DNA of 64,000 nt, from positions 10,365,724-10,429,723 of the forward strand of contig OU744736.1 of the NCBI GenBank assembly GCA_916613615.1. Reading direction: 5' to 3'. The notes under the pieces were generated by a model, which was not told where the DNA came from, ran no database searches, and saw nothing but the letters and a program-made list of their open reading frames with translations. Shown piece by piece: positions 13,925 through 26,000 of the stretch. Position 1 is the stretch's first letter; each line of letters begins with the position of its first letter. This stretch comes from Steromphala cineraria (lineage: Eukaryota; Mollusca; Gastropoda; Trochida; Trochidae). The translations under genes and the position numbers were made by a program.

Positions 13925-14290
13925 AAAACCTTATAAGCAGAATGGATGTGACATTATCAGCTAAAATGTTGAACATTATCACATTAATTACAACAAGTTC
14001 AACTTTGTCACTTTTTCAGCTAAAATGTTGAACATTGTCATATCATCAACTAAAATGTAGATGTGTCACATTATCAACTAAAATGTTAAACAATATCTCA
14101 TTGTAAGCTAAAATGTTGAACATTGTCACCATTCCAGCTAAAATGTTGAAGTTTCTTATATTATCAGGTAAAATGTTGTTCATTGTCACATTAGAAACTA
14201 AAATGTTAAACAATGCCACATCAACTAAATTTTAAAAATGTCACAATGATGTAAACTGTTGAATATTGCCAAATTATCAACCAATCACTT
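13925..14290. repeat. Minisatellite of about 30-36 bp (aactaaaatgttgaacattgtcac)
   Basis: About ten diverged copies of a unit containing ctaaaatgttgaaca and ttgtcacattatcag occur in direct orientation. The copies shorten and degrade toward 14290. It lies in the 3' flank of the FoxN gene. Confidence 0.7.
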
Positions 14291-15132
14291 CACTTGTCAT
14301 CCCATATCAACCAAGCTAACCAAGAAACTGCCCTTTAATCAAACATACTGAAGTCAAACAATATGCTGATGTTAATTATCCCGCGAGTAGAGTATGCACC
14401 CACCAGTATGCCTGTATGTTGAATCACCATCTGTGTTCTTACAGTGTTTATTCAGTATTCTGGTAAACATTTACCTTGGTGCAAATATCAATATTCAAAC
14501 TTGTTCCATTGAGAAACTATTGTACATAGTTATATATGCACTGCCACAGATTTTGTTGATATACATTTTAAATGTTTTGTATATGAAGAACATGCTATTT
14601 ATGATCTTGTTGAATGTTGTTAGTGTTTAGAACATTCTGTTTTCTCGGACTAGAGAATAAACAACTCTAGACAGTTTTGTTATGTGTCTAAAGTCAATGT
14701 ACAGTTATACAATTTAAATATATTTGTTTATTATGTTAGTCATTAGAAGCATGCCCTTCTGTTTATTTCAAACAGTTTAATTTTTGACCTTTGTATCATT
14801 TTGGCGTAGTCCTGATATGCATAGATAAAACTATGATGCAAGGCTAGTAAAGACGTTCATGCTGAAAGCTAGCATAATGGTAGAGAAAACTTTTGTAGTT
14901 GTGGTTGGATTGTTAAATAAAACTATAGTTTATGTATTTAAGAGAGACCTTATCTTATTCCAATCTTGTTAAGTCTTTACCTTTTATGTTTATTCCCTCA
15001 AATCCCACTTTACATTTAGTAAAAAAACAGGTATTCTATCAATCAGTCATGAGGAACTGCTATGTCTTTGAGGGAACAAAGGTAGTACATACATACCGAA
15101 AGAAACCTAAATGAATATTTTGCTTGTAAAGT

Positions 15133-15227
15133 CAATCTAGTTAAAACTAGCTGTAATGGAAACGTCCCATGAGTTCAACGTGAGGACCTATGGGACGTTT
15201 ACAGTTCAGCTTGTTTTAACTAGATTG
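15133..15227. repeat. Foldback element with arms of about 38 bp
   Basis: The left arm begins caatctagttaaaac and contains ggaaacgtcccat. The right arm contains atgggacgtttac and ends gttttaactagattg. The two are inverted copies with a few mismatches around a short centre, so the element is either a small MITE or a structured RNA segment. Confidence 0.6.
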
Positions 15228-15836
15228 GATGTAAAGTAGGAGAACTGGGAATTAACATTATTGATAAGTTTATCACGATTGCTCCTGTTTCTACAAACTA
15301 GTAAGACACTGGTTACATAACCTCCCTACTGATCTGGGAACATTTGAAATGTGATTGTTTTTCATATAGTGCTTTTTATGTTGATGTAATTATTTTTATT
15401 TCCTTCTTTTCTTGAAAAAAATAGATGGCGTTTGTAGCACAGGCTCTTGTGTCATTGTTAAATCAAAATGATTGTTTGAGATGACCCCTAACAAGGGATG
15501 TAACTTTAGTTCACAAGTAGACTGAGAAGACTGTTTGGGGCCATGTGAATGTATTTATTTAGCAGTGACACACGTGCCCGTGGTTTGTAGGGGCTCTTGT
15601 TAAGTGGAGTGCTATATCAGGAGACTGGGGCCAGTCTAGACCAGTTTGTGTTGTTTGTTAAGAGTGAAGTGTGACTGGTTTCTCTCCAAGGGATATAAAA
15701 ATGGCAAGGACTCTGTGATGTGCCTTACCCAGCTTGCTCCTCATCCATTCCAACACGCCGCATTTATTTAATGTCCATGATGCCAAAATGGCATTTATAT
15801 TTGTGAAGAATGTACATAAAAGTGTGGAAAATAAGG

Positions 15837-15870
15837 AATAAATCTTAAGAAGCCTCAGACTGTTTCTGTT
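15837..15870 (+). terminator. Candidate poly(A) signal for a long FoxN 3' UTR
   Basis: The hexamer aataaa (15837-15842) is followed within about 25 bases by a GT-rich tract (tgtttctgttgtttgc), the arrangement of an animal cleavage/polyadenylation site. It lies about 4.1 kb after the FoxN stop. Other aataaa words exist closer to the stop (for example near 14657), so the assignment is tentative. Confidence 0.3.
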
Positions 15871-17037
15871 GTTTGCTTGATGTTCGGTCCTCTCTACAAG
15901 GCATCACTTCAGTAGCGACTTTACAGTATAAATCCTTATACAAACAAAGGAAATTCTAGGGCTGAACAACTTTAACAACTATGATGAGCTTTCAATAACA
16001 GTAACAACCCAAATGTTTAAATTGCTATATCCATAATTTTCCATAATATGCTTGACATTAAAAAATAAGGATCTATACAGGAATCGCTATTGTTCAATGA
16101 AGCAGTTGTTGAAACATAAAAAAATCCTTTGTTTTCCTCTCACTACCTCAGACTCAGAAATCCACTCAACAGTTCATGACTTCAGTCATTCTTAATAATT
16201 TGCTGATATAGGTCGCTAAGGTATGAGATTTTATTGATATCCAACCTCTTTATTCACTGAAGAGCGACGTTAAAATCGCAGATGCGTGCTGTTTTCGATC
16301 AGGTTTTCGACTGGAGTGCCCCCTTGTGTTTTCTATATAATAGATATATTGATGTCAATGGAAAAACGACGAACATTGAATTCATTCGAACTTAAGTTTA
16401 TTAAGCTTAGGGCAAAATCTACAACATAATAAATACATGATGCCATTTTCATTTACATAACATACAATAGAAAAGTCATACATTATTTCAACATGGAATA
16501 AATAAACAATTGGACATTATGGACATTTGTTTTGAATTAGGACATGCAAAGTAACAAAAGGGTACAGTTTGTAAAGGTCATTTCATAACTAATCTTTGAT
16601 CTATTATAATAACCCTTTGAACTATATTTCTGTTCATAATTCTTATTTAAAACAAACAAATAAACTAATCTCATACTAAAGTAGATACTAGATACTAGCA
16701 TTCAAGGAAAAATTATTTCAGAGGGATTTATTAGTTATCTAGATGAATTAGGATTGTTTTTTACTTCTTTATAGGTAGAGTGTTTATTGTAGGTGATATC
16801 TGTTGAAACCAAGGTTAAATTACAAAGTCAGCTAAATTTTCCTTGAAAAAAGCATGTAAATCAAACACTTATTAATTAAACAAAACTGAAAGTTTCTAAT
16901 TTTCAATTTCGGAATTTAAAGCAACAGGTACTGTAACCCGCTGAGATGTGCCAAGATTTCAATATTTGGTAAAAAACCATTTGTGACTAGGTGAAAATTA
17001 TTCAAACAATCAATTATCATATTTCTCTCTCGCCAGT

Positions 17038-20000
17038 CTAATGTGCAGAAAACATGACATCAGTTCTGACTGCGTACTTCCTGCCCTTGATGAGTTCTGA
17101 TCCCTCGTGTAGCATGTCGTGTTGAAATATCAGCGCTAAACCTGCAACATCCATTGGTTATTTCATATATAATGCTGCTTATTCATTGGTTATTTCATAT
17201 ATCATGCTGCTTATTCATTGGTTAAATCATATATCAAGCTGCTTATCATTGGTTATTTCATATATGACGCTGCTAATCCGTTGGTTATTTCATATATCAT
17301 GCTGCTAACCCATTGGTTATTTCATATATCACGCTGCTTATTCATTGGTTATTTCATATATCACGCTGCTAATCTATTGGTTATTTCATATATCACGCTG
17401 CTAATCTATTGGTTATTTCATATATCATGCTGCTAACCCATTGGTTATTTCATATATCACGCTGCTTATTCATTGGTTATTTCATATATCACGCTGCTTA
17501 TTCATTGGTTATTTCATATATCACGCTGCTTATTCATTGGTTATTCATATATCACGCTGCTTATCTATTGGTTATTTCATATATCCCTTGCAACACAATG
17601 GTTATTTCATAATTCATATATCACGCTACTAATCCATTGGTTGTTTTATGACGCTGCTAATTCATTGGTTATTTCATATATGACGCTTTTAACCCACTAG
17701 TTATTTCATTTATAACGCTGCTTATCTATTAGTTATTTTATTTATTACGCTGCTAATATATTGGTTATTTCATATATCACGTAAAATAAGTGAAATACTC
17801 TTGAAAGCGGCATTAAGCCCCAAATCGCCCCACCTCACCTCACGAATGGATTGTTTAAACTTTCTCGATTGGTCTACTGGGTCATATGCGTCACTGACAA
17901 CATGTGTCTCTTGTTGCCCTTTGGCGGCTTATAATCTTTTATTGTATTGTATCATGTGCCAATCGTGTTCATATGAGATGAGACATTAATAAACAAATTC
18001 TCTCTCACTCTGTGACTTCAACCCTTGTTAATCGCGGCAATATAAAACAATCCAAATATCCCGTTGTTGAACTCCTGTGTGTCACGTCACAGAGGACCGG
18101 GTAGTAATAAAGACCTTTCCGATATAATGATACAATACGTAATTCAAACTGAAGAATTGTTTGATCATAGAATGTTTACATATTTGAAATGTTATAGTCA
18201 CCTCGGCTGCGCCTCGGTGAATATCTCATGTCCAAAGTCCATCACTCGTTTGATCAACCTCAAATTTTTTATCTATTTCAATATACCATTTGACGGAGAT
18301 GAAGATACTACCCAGATCTATCATTGTTGTTGACACTACACTGGTATGGTTTTGCGATGCATGTATATGAGATTACAGTTCGGGACTTGACAACGTATCA
18401 TAACCTTTCCATCATGGTTTGAATGCTACAGAGTTATTTAAGAAATAGAGTAGCCCTAACCATCATGTGTTTTGCAATAAAGTATTGTTTTGCCCTGAAC
18501 TATTATAGTTAAAGCATGAGGCCGAAGGCCGAATGGTTTGACGTTATAATAGTTCAGGGCAAAACTATACTTTATTGCAAAACACATGATGGTTAGGGCT
18601 ACTCTATTTCTTTTCTAGTATGTCAATTTGAACTCGCTTATGATTAATGGATTTAAATTTCCAGAGCCCAGTAATTTTGGATATGTTATCCCCAGGGATG
18701 AATAGGGTTCCTCAACTAAGGTTTACCTGTTTTTGGGACTACTGGAACTTGCTCCTTCATATCCATGGAAAAAAAGGTTGTTGTACCTCCCTCAAAACCC
18801 TGAAATATAAGATAAAAATACATCCCGAGAACATCAACGTCTTAGCCCATATATATATATATATCATGCCACTTTTATACTTATAGATGTATCTCTTTTC
18901 CGTACACAATTTTCTTTGAAATTACCTAAAATGTCAAAAGTTTTGCAGACAAGTATCTTAAAGGGACAGTAGCACGTTTTTGATAATTTTATATTTTCAC
19001 ATATAGATTCACATAATTAATTCATTTTCTGTAAGAAAAAGGAATCGCATGGCTAAACTTTACATTACATATTTGAATTATTACTGCTCCATTTAGTTTA
19101 GATACATTGTCTTTCAATTGGAACCATTAATTTTCATTTTCCTGACATCACCTTATATTCCCCCTAAAAACGTGCTACTGCCTCTTTAAAATGTTTCCAT
19201 TCCCCGGGTAATGATCTCGATAACGTGCCCCTATATTTAGCTACCGGTAATCTATGCCGATGCGTCAAATATTAATCTCATTCTTACAGTATATTTGAAT
19301 ACAAAGAATTGATAGATGGTGTATTAATTTGTTTTTTTATTATATCATACCTGTAAATGTCAGAACAGAAACCCGCACATTGACATATAACGTCAGTACA
19401 TGAGAAAGAATCGTCTCTACACTGATTCTAGACTCCTTCTGCTCACCAGCCTTGTCACTTAATTCTTATCCATGATTGTAAATTTGATACAAAAACTGTT
19501 AATGTCTAATAGACTTTACAACTATATCATTATGAAGAATTGCATATTGTAGTTTAATTGTATGTTTGTGGTGCCTACAAAATGAATAAAGTGATAAATT
19601 GTTTTACCTCATTCAGATAAAGCTGCACGGTAATGAAACTTCTCTCCCCATTGCCCCGACTGAATTGTCCGTCAAAATGAGGCTTGAAGTACTCTCCGCT
19701 GTCGTAGCGCAGGAATCGAAGTCTAAAAAGAAAAATATATTTTCAAGGACAGATATATATTCAAAATTATATAAATTTAATCATTGCCATAACTACATAT
19801 TATTGCAAACATAGTGTGATACAAATTGTCTGTCAAGTAAATGTTCTAATTGTTCACAGTTAAAAATTACCTTATCAAAGAAGCTTATCTGTTGAATAAA
19901 AGAAGTAAATGATCGCTAGCAAGATTCCGATGCTCATCACACGATTTATTGATTGAAAGCGGAAGAAATATTATAAAAGAAGACCGGATATGTACACTTT

Positions 20001-23000
20001 GTAGTTCAAATGTAGTTGGAGATGAAAACCATTTCACTCTATCTCTCCTTTACATAATTAATTATGATTCAAATAAATAAACGGTATTATCATATCCATC
20101 AGAATATCATTAAATTCTATGGTGTGATGAGCTGTTAAAATCAAAATACATAACAAACTCTTGCCATGTTTATCCAAAATGCAATGATCTATAGAAAAAA
20201 AATCAGTTCACTTAAGTATGTAAATACTCATTCATGTATATACCAACTATCCATGTAAATGTATCATAGACCTAAAGCTTCTTCAGTGCAATGAAGATTG
20301 AATCATAAATACAGTACTAGTATTGCAAAAGAGAATGGTGATGTGAAGATCAGGAAACAACCCCTCAAACTCTCAGATTACCCAGCAATGGGTTTCCCAC
20401 CCATCAAGCGAGCTGCGCCCCTTGTTGCTGAACTACACTGATAGCGGTCAAGTGAGCATTTCACAGGATCACGTGCCACTGCTGAAGTAATAATGTATCA
20501 AATGAGACTTTTACCTCTCATTTAAGCCGAGAGCTTTTCTGTTCAAGAACTCTGCTGGTACAAAATCTTTTATTCGGGCCCAGATCTTGCCAGCCTCTTC
20601 CTCGGAGTCCCAGATACATCGACCACTGTTGCGGACATCAGGGACCTTTTCTTGACTGGGGAGCAAAGTGAATAGTCAGTGGTATAAAGGTCTATCTATT
20701 TAAATTTCATTTGAAATCACTTCTCATTTTATTGTCTATTCATATGACTGTGAAGCAGAGGGAGTGGGAGGAAATATTCGGACTATCTTTTTATATGAAT
20801 TCAGTTTAAATTATTGTTCTCTTTATATTCATCATTTATAAACTGATGTCCAAAAGAACGTATACCAACTATTTTTAGGGTTAAAAACATTATTTCTGAA
20901 CGGAAATTCACAAAACTTTACAGGAACATGTGAAAACCTACTACCTTTTACGTTCTTCTTTCAAAATTAGCGAAACTGTGAAAAGTGTCGCGCGAACGCG
21001 AATTTTCGAAAAAGTGATATGCGCGCATTCCACGAAATGCACGTGCTGACAAACAGTATAAAACCAGCGGAAGACACGAGTCATTGTCGCAGTATAAAAA
21101 AGCACATACGAAAAATGCCACGAGAGAGACGTAGGAATGGCCCAGGAAGGAGCTTCACATGCCCACATCGCAAGAACGTTCGGCTGCACCCGTGTATGCA
21201 TCACAAGACTGTTTCGACGGTTACAGCAGACAGGGCAGACAGGCCAGACAGGCCAGACTGCAGACAGGCAGAGGAGTGGAAGACCACGGGTTACCACGCC
21301 CCAGGAGGAGCGCTACATCCGGGGAATCCACCTAAGAAACCGCTTCATCCCTGCAACAGCAACGGCTGCAACGGCACTCGGACATCGCATCAGTCGACAG
21401 ACTGTGTCAAGGCGACTACGGGAACATGGTATCCGGGCACGGCTTCCATACCGGGGAGTTGTGCTTACCCAGCAACATCGACGTAACGGGCTCCGTTGGC
21501 AAGTCCGAAACTGGTCACGTGTGCTTTTTTCTGATGAGAGCAGATTCTGTTTGTTCAGAGCTGATGGTCGTCAACGTGTTTACAGACGTGCTGGGGAAGG
21601 TTAGCTCCAAACTGTGTTCAGGAAGTGCAAGCGTATGGTGTGATGGTGTGGGGAGGAATTTGTGGTGAACTGAAAACGAGACTAGTCATCATCAATGGCA
21701 ACCTAAATGAGCAGAGGTACAGGGATGAGATTCTGCAGCCAGTTGTCCTCCCTTTCATCAATCAACAGCCCCTTGGCATTGTCTTCTTCCGGCATGACAA
21801 TGCAAGACCACACACAGCCAAACTCACACAGAATTTCCTTGATAACATAAATTTGCATGTTTTAGCTTGGTCTGCTTGTTCCCCAGACATGAACTCGATC
21901 GAACATTTGTGGGTCCATCTTGACAGACAGATTAGGAGCAGACCCGTACTCCCAGCAAACCGTCAAGAATTTGAACAGTGTCTGATTCGTGCATGGAATC
22001 AAATTCCACGTTACGTCACAAGACGCTTTACGTCATCAATGCGCAGACGCATTCTTGCGTGTATCGATGCTCAAGGAGGACATACTCGATATTAAATCAA
22101 CATCCAATGACTCTTAAGTGTGTAAATTTTGTTATAAATAACCTTCTGTCTGTATGGATAAATTTTGAAATCCCATTTTTTAACCCCCAATGTGTTCCTG
22201 TCCATTTTACCTTTTATTGTTTGTTATCGATGAAATGTGTTTACATTCAATTTATCCAGAATTGAAAGCTCTTATTAAATATTCCAATCATTTTGTTTAA
22301 CCTGCCTTTGTTTTTTTTAATTACTTGTCAAAGTGATGGTATACTTTCTTTTGGACGGTAGTTTATGTCTGTCAACAAAGTCATCAGTATGAAATTAACT
22401 TTTTTTTATAGAAATATAACTCTAATCATATTTTCTTCTTATTCATCATTTATATGACTGTCAAGAAAATCAAATAAGTAAAAACTATTTATCAAAATAT
22501 ATTCAGTTCTAATAATTTGTCTCTGTTTTGTATTCATTCTTCACATTATTTAAATATAGTCAAATCTGTTTGCTTTACAAACCGAAACCTGACTACTTCT
22601 TGTTCAGAGGATGTTAATTCATAAGATAACTTTTGGCTTGGTTTTAATTCATCAATCATTCATTAAATTCTTCTTTTCCACAAGAATGCTTGTATACTGT
22701 ATTCGTTATAAATCATTTTGAGAAAACTGACTGAAATCACTTCTCATTTTATTGTCTATTCATATGACTGTGAAGCAGAGGGAGTGGGAGGAAATATTCG
22801 GACTATCTTTTTATATGAATTCAGTTTAAATTATTGTTCTCTTTTTATTCATCATTTATAAACTGATGTCCAAAAGAACGTATACCAGCTATTTTTAGGG
22901 TTAAAAACATTATTTCTGAACGGAAATTCACAAAACTTTACAGGAACATGTGAAAACCTACTACCTATTACTTTCTTCTTTCAAAATTAGCGAAACTGTG

Positions 23001-26000
23001 AAAAGTGTCGCGCGAACGCGAATTTTCGAAAAAGTGATATGCGCGCATTCCACGAAATGCACGTGCTGACAAACAGTATAAAACCAGCGGACGACACGAG
23101 TCATTGTCGCAGTATAAAAAAGGACATACGAAAAATGCCACGAGAGAGCCGTAGGATTGGCCCAGGAAGGAGCTTCACACGCCCACATCGCAAGAACGTT
23201 CGGCTGCACCCGTGTATGCATCACAAGACTGTTTCGACGGTTACAGCAGACAGGGCAGACAGGCCAGACAGGCCAGACTGCAGACAGGCAGAGGAGTGGA
23301 AGACCACGGGTTACCACGCCCCAGGAGGAGCGCTACATCCGGGGAATCCACCTAAGAAATCGCTTCATCCCTGCAACAGCAACGGCTGCAACGGCACTCC
23401 GACATCGCATCAGTCGACAGACTGTGTTAAGGCGACTACGGGAACATGGTATCCGGGCACGGCTTCCACGTAACGTAACATCGACGTAACGGGCTCCGTT
23501 GGCAAGTCCGAAACTGGTCACGTGTGCTTTTTTCTGATGAGAGCAGATTCTGTTTGTTCAGAGCTGATGGTCGTCAACGTGTTTACAGACGTGCTGGGGA
23601 AGGTTAGCTCCAAACTGTGTTCAGGAAGTGCAAGCGTATGGTGTGATGGTGTGGGGAGGAATTTGTGGTGAACTGAAAACGAGACTAGTCATCATCAATG
23701 GCAACCTAAATGAGCAGAGGTACAGGGATGAGATTCTGCAGCCAGTTGTCCTCCCTTTCATCAATCAACAGCCCCTTGGCATTGTCTTCTTCCGGCATGA
23801 CAATGCAAGACCACACACAGCCAAACTCACACAGAATTTCCTTGATAACATAAATTTGCATGTTTTAGCTTGGCCTGCTTGTTCCCCAGACATGAACTCG
23901 ATCGAACATTTGTGGGTCCATCTTGACAGACAGATTAGGAGCAGACCCGTACTCCCAGCAAACCGTCAAGAATTTGAACAGTGTCTGATTCGTGCATGGA
24001 ATCAAATTCCACGTTACGTCACAAGACGCTTTACGTCATCAATGCGCAGACGCATTCTTGCGTGTATCGATGCTCAAGGAGGACATACTCGATATTAAAT
24101 CAACATCCAATGACTCTTAAGTGTGTAAATTTTGTTATAAATAACCTTCTGTCTGTATGGATAAATTTTGAAATCCCATTTTTTAACCCCCAATGTGTTC
24201 CTGTCCATTTTACCTTTTATTGTTTGTTATCGATGAAATGTGTTTACATTCAATTTATCCAGAATTGAAAGCTCTTATTAAATATTCCAATCATTTTGTT
24301 TAACCTGCCTTTGTTTTTTTTAATTACTTGTCAAAGTGATGGTATACTTTCTTTTGGACGGTAGTTTATGTCTGTCAACAAAGTCATCAGTATGAAATTA
24401 ACTTTTTTTTATAGAAATATAACTCTAATCATATTTTCTTCTTATTCATCATTTATATGACTGTCAAGAAAATCAAATAAGTAAAAACTATTTATCAAAA
24501 TATATTCAGTTCTAATAATTTGTCTCTGTTTTGTATTCATTCTTCACATTATTTAAATATAGTCAAATCTGTTTGCTTTACAAACCGAAACCTGACTACT
24601 TCTTGTTCAGAGGATGTTAATTCATAAGATAACTTTTGGCTTGGTTTTAATTCATCAATCATTCATTAAATTCTTCTTTTCCACAAGAATGCTTGTATAC
24701 TGTATTCGTTATAAATCATTTTGAGAAAACTGACCACGTGATTCCTAAGAATAATGATCACATATTAGTCACATTTCCCATCTTAGATAATATATTAAAG
24801 TATAACAGTTTTTATATCATAACATTAATTAGTAGATAATCTCTCACTTTAGATAATATGATACAAATCTTACATATCTAACTATAGATTAAAGTATGAT
24901 ATTTCTAATGTCGTAAAGTTAATTAGTAGATACATCATTTTAGATAATATGATAAAATCTTTTATTATATGATCAGCGATGAAATACTGGGTTTTGTCAG
25001 TGAAATAAACTGTCTATCAGGCAACAGTGACTATATATTATATTTTCACTGTGACCAGAGACGATATAATATATCGTCACCGGTCAGGTACCGGAACTAC
25101 TTTCAGCTATCTGCACATATTTGGACAACTCTGTACCTTTTAAAGTAATTTTAATTACATGTTTCAATAAAAATTATATAATAAATAGAATACATACTGT
25201 AGTTTTCCAAATACCAGGTTTATTTCATCTCGTGAAGTAGGTAAAGTTAATCCTCTATGTATGTCTAACTATATATTGAAGTGTAATATTTCTGAGATGC
25301 GTGTATACACTAACAATAATTCATCTGATACTCAATATTTGGTTCTTGGTGGGGCACTTCAAAAAAATATCTTATCGCAATACCGCTCATTTACACAATA
25401 ATTCCAGTCTTCTTACCCATGTCCGGCATTGATGGTTGCCATCTCAAACCCTCTCCTCTCTGTCTCTTCTATGTACGCATTGCATTCCTGTGGGAGATGT
25501 AAACGAAGACCATTTTAGAAAAACGGGAAGCAAAATTAATTTCATAATAAGATAAGGTCTCTCTTAAATACATAAACTACAGTCGTATTTAACAATCAAA
25601 CCACAACTACAGAATAATGCATTAATACAACAACCGTTAAACCAGATTCTAATCAATGAATGCATAATGATACAATATTCTTTAAATCAAGAATATACTA
25701 TCATGAATATGTTAACAGGCACTTTTCAGTTTGGAATTTGATGATTCATTACTTACGAAAATGTAACTGTTCGTTGCTTTGGTCATTACATTTTGTCATT
25801 CTGATATAATTATTCATTTAAAGCGCTGACGTTTATATTCCATCCTCTATATTGATATCTTCAATAGTTTGAACAAACTTGTGTCGTGTTTTGGCATAAG
25901 GAAAAATGTTGTTGAATTCATTTGAAATGAATTTTATTAAACATCTTTTAAGAAATCGTCTTGCTGTCTAGTTCCCAGGCAGATTCTAGCTTTGTGATTA

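Larger units (their letters stand above)
20712..24734 (+). repeat. Tandem duplication of a 2.0-kb segment containing a Tc1 element
   Basis: Unit 1 (20712-22731) and unit 2 (22732-24734) are nearly identical, head to tail, including 129 bp left and about 366 bp right of the transposon. The junction is aaaactga/ctgaaatcac. Unit 2 is 17 bp shorter owing to one replacement/deletion near 23468-23478. Because flanking intron is duplicated with the transposon, this is segmental duplication rather than two transpositions. Confidence 0.9.

Noticed and set aside
17147..17790. Regular direct repeats that could be mistaken for a CRISPR array
   Set aside because: There are no unique spacers, the units are contiguous, the context is a eukaryotic intron and no cas genes exist. 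It is a minisatellite.
20941..21297. Minus-strand 118-codon frame inside the Tc1 elements (also at 22961-23317)
   Set aside because: It is antisense to the recognisable transposase helix-turn-helix region, a shadow frame.
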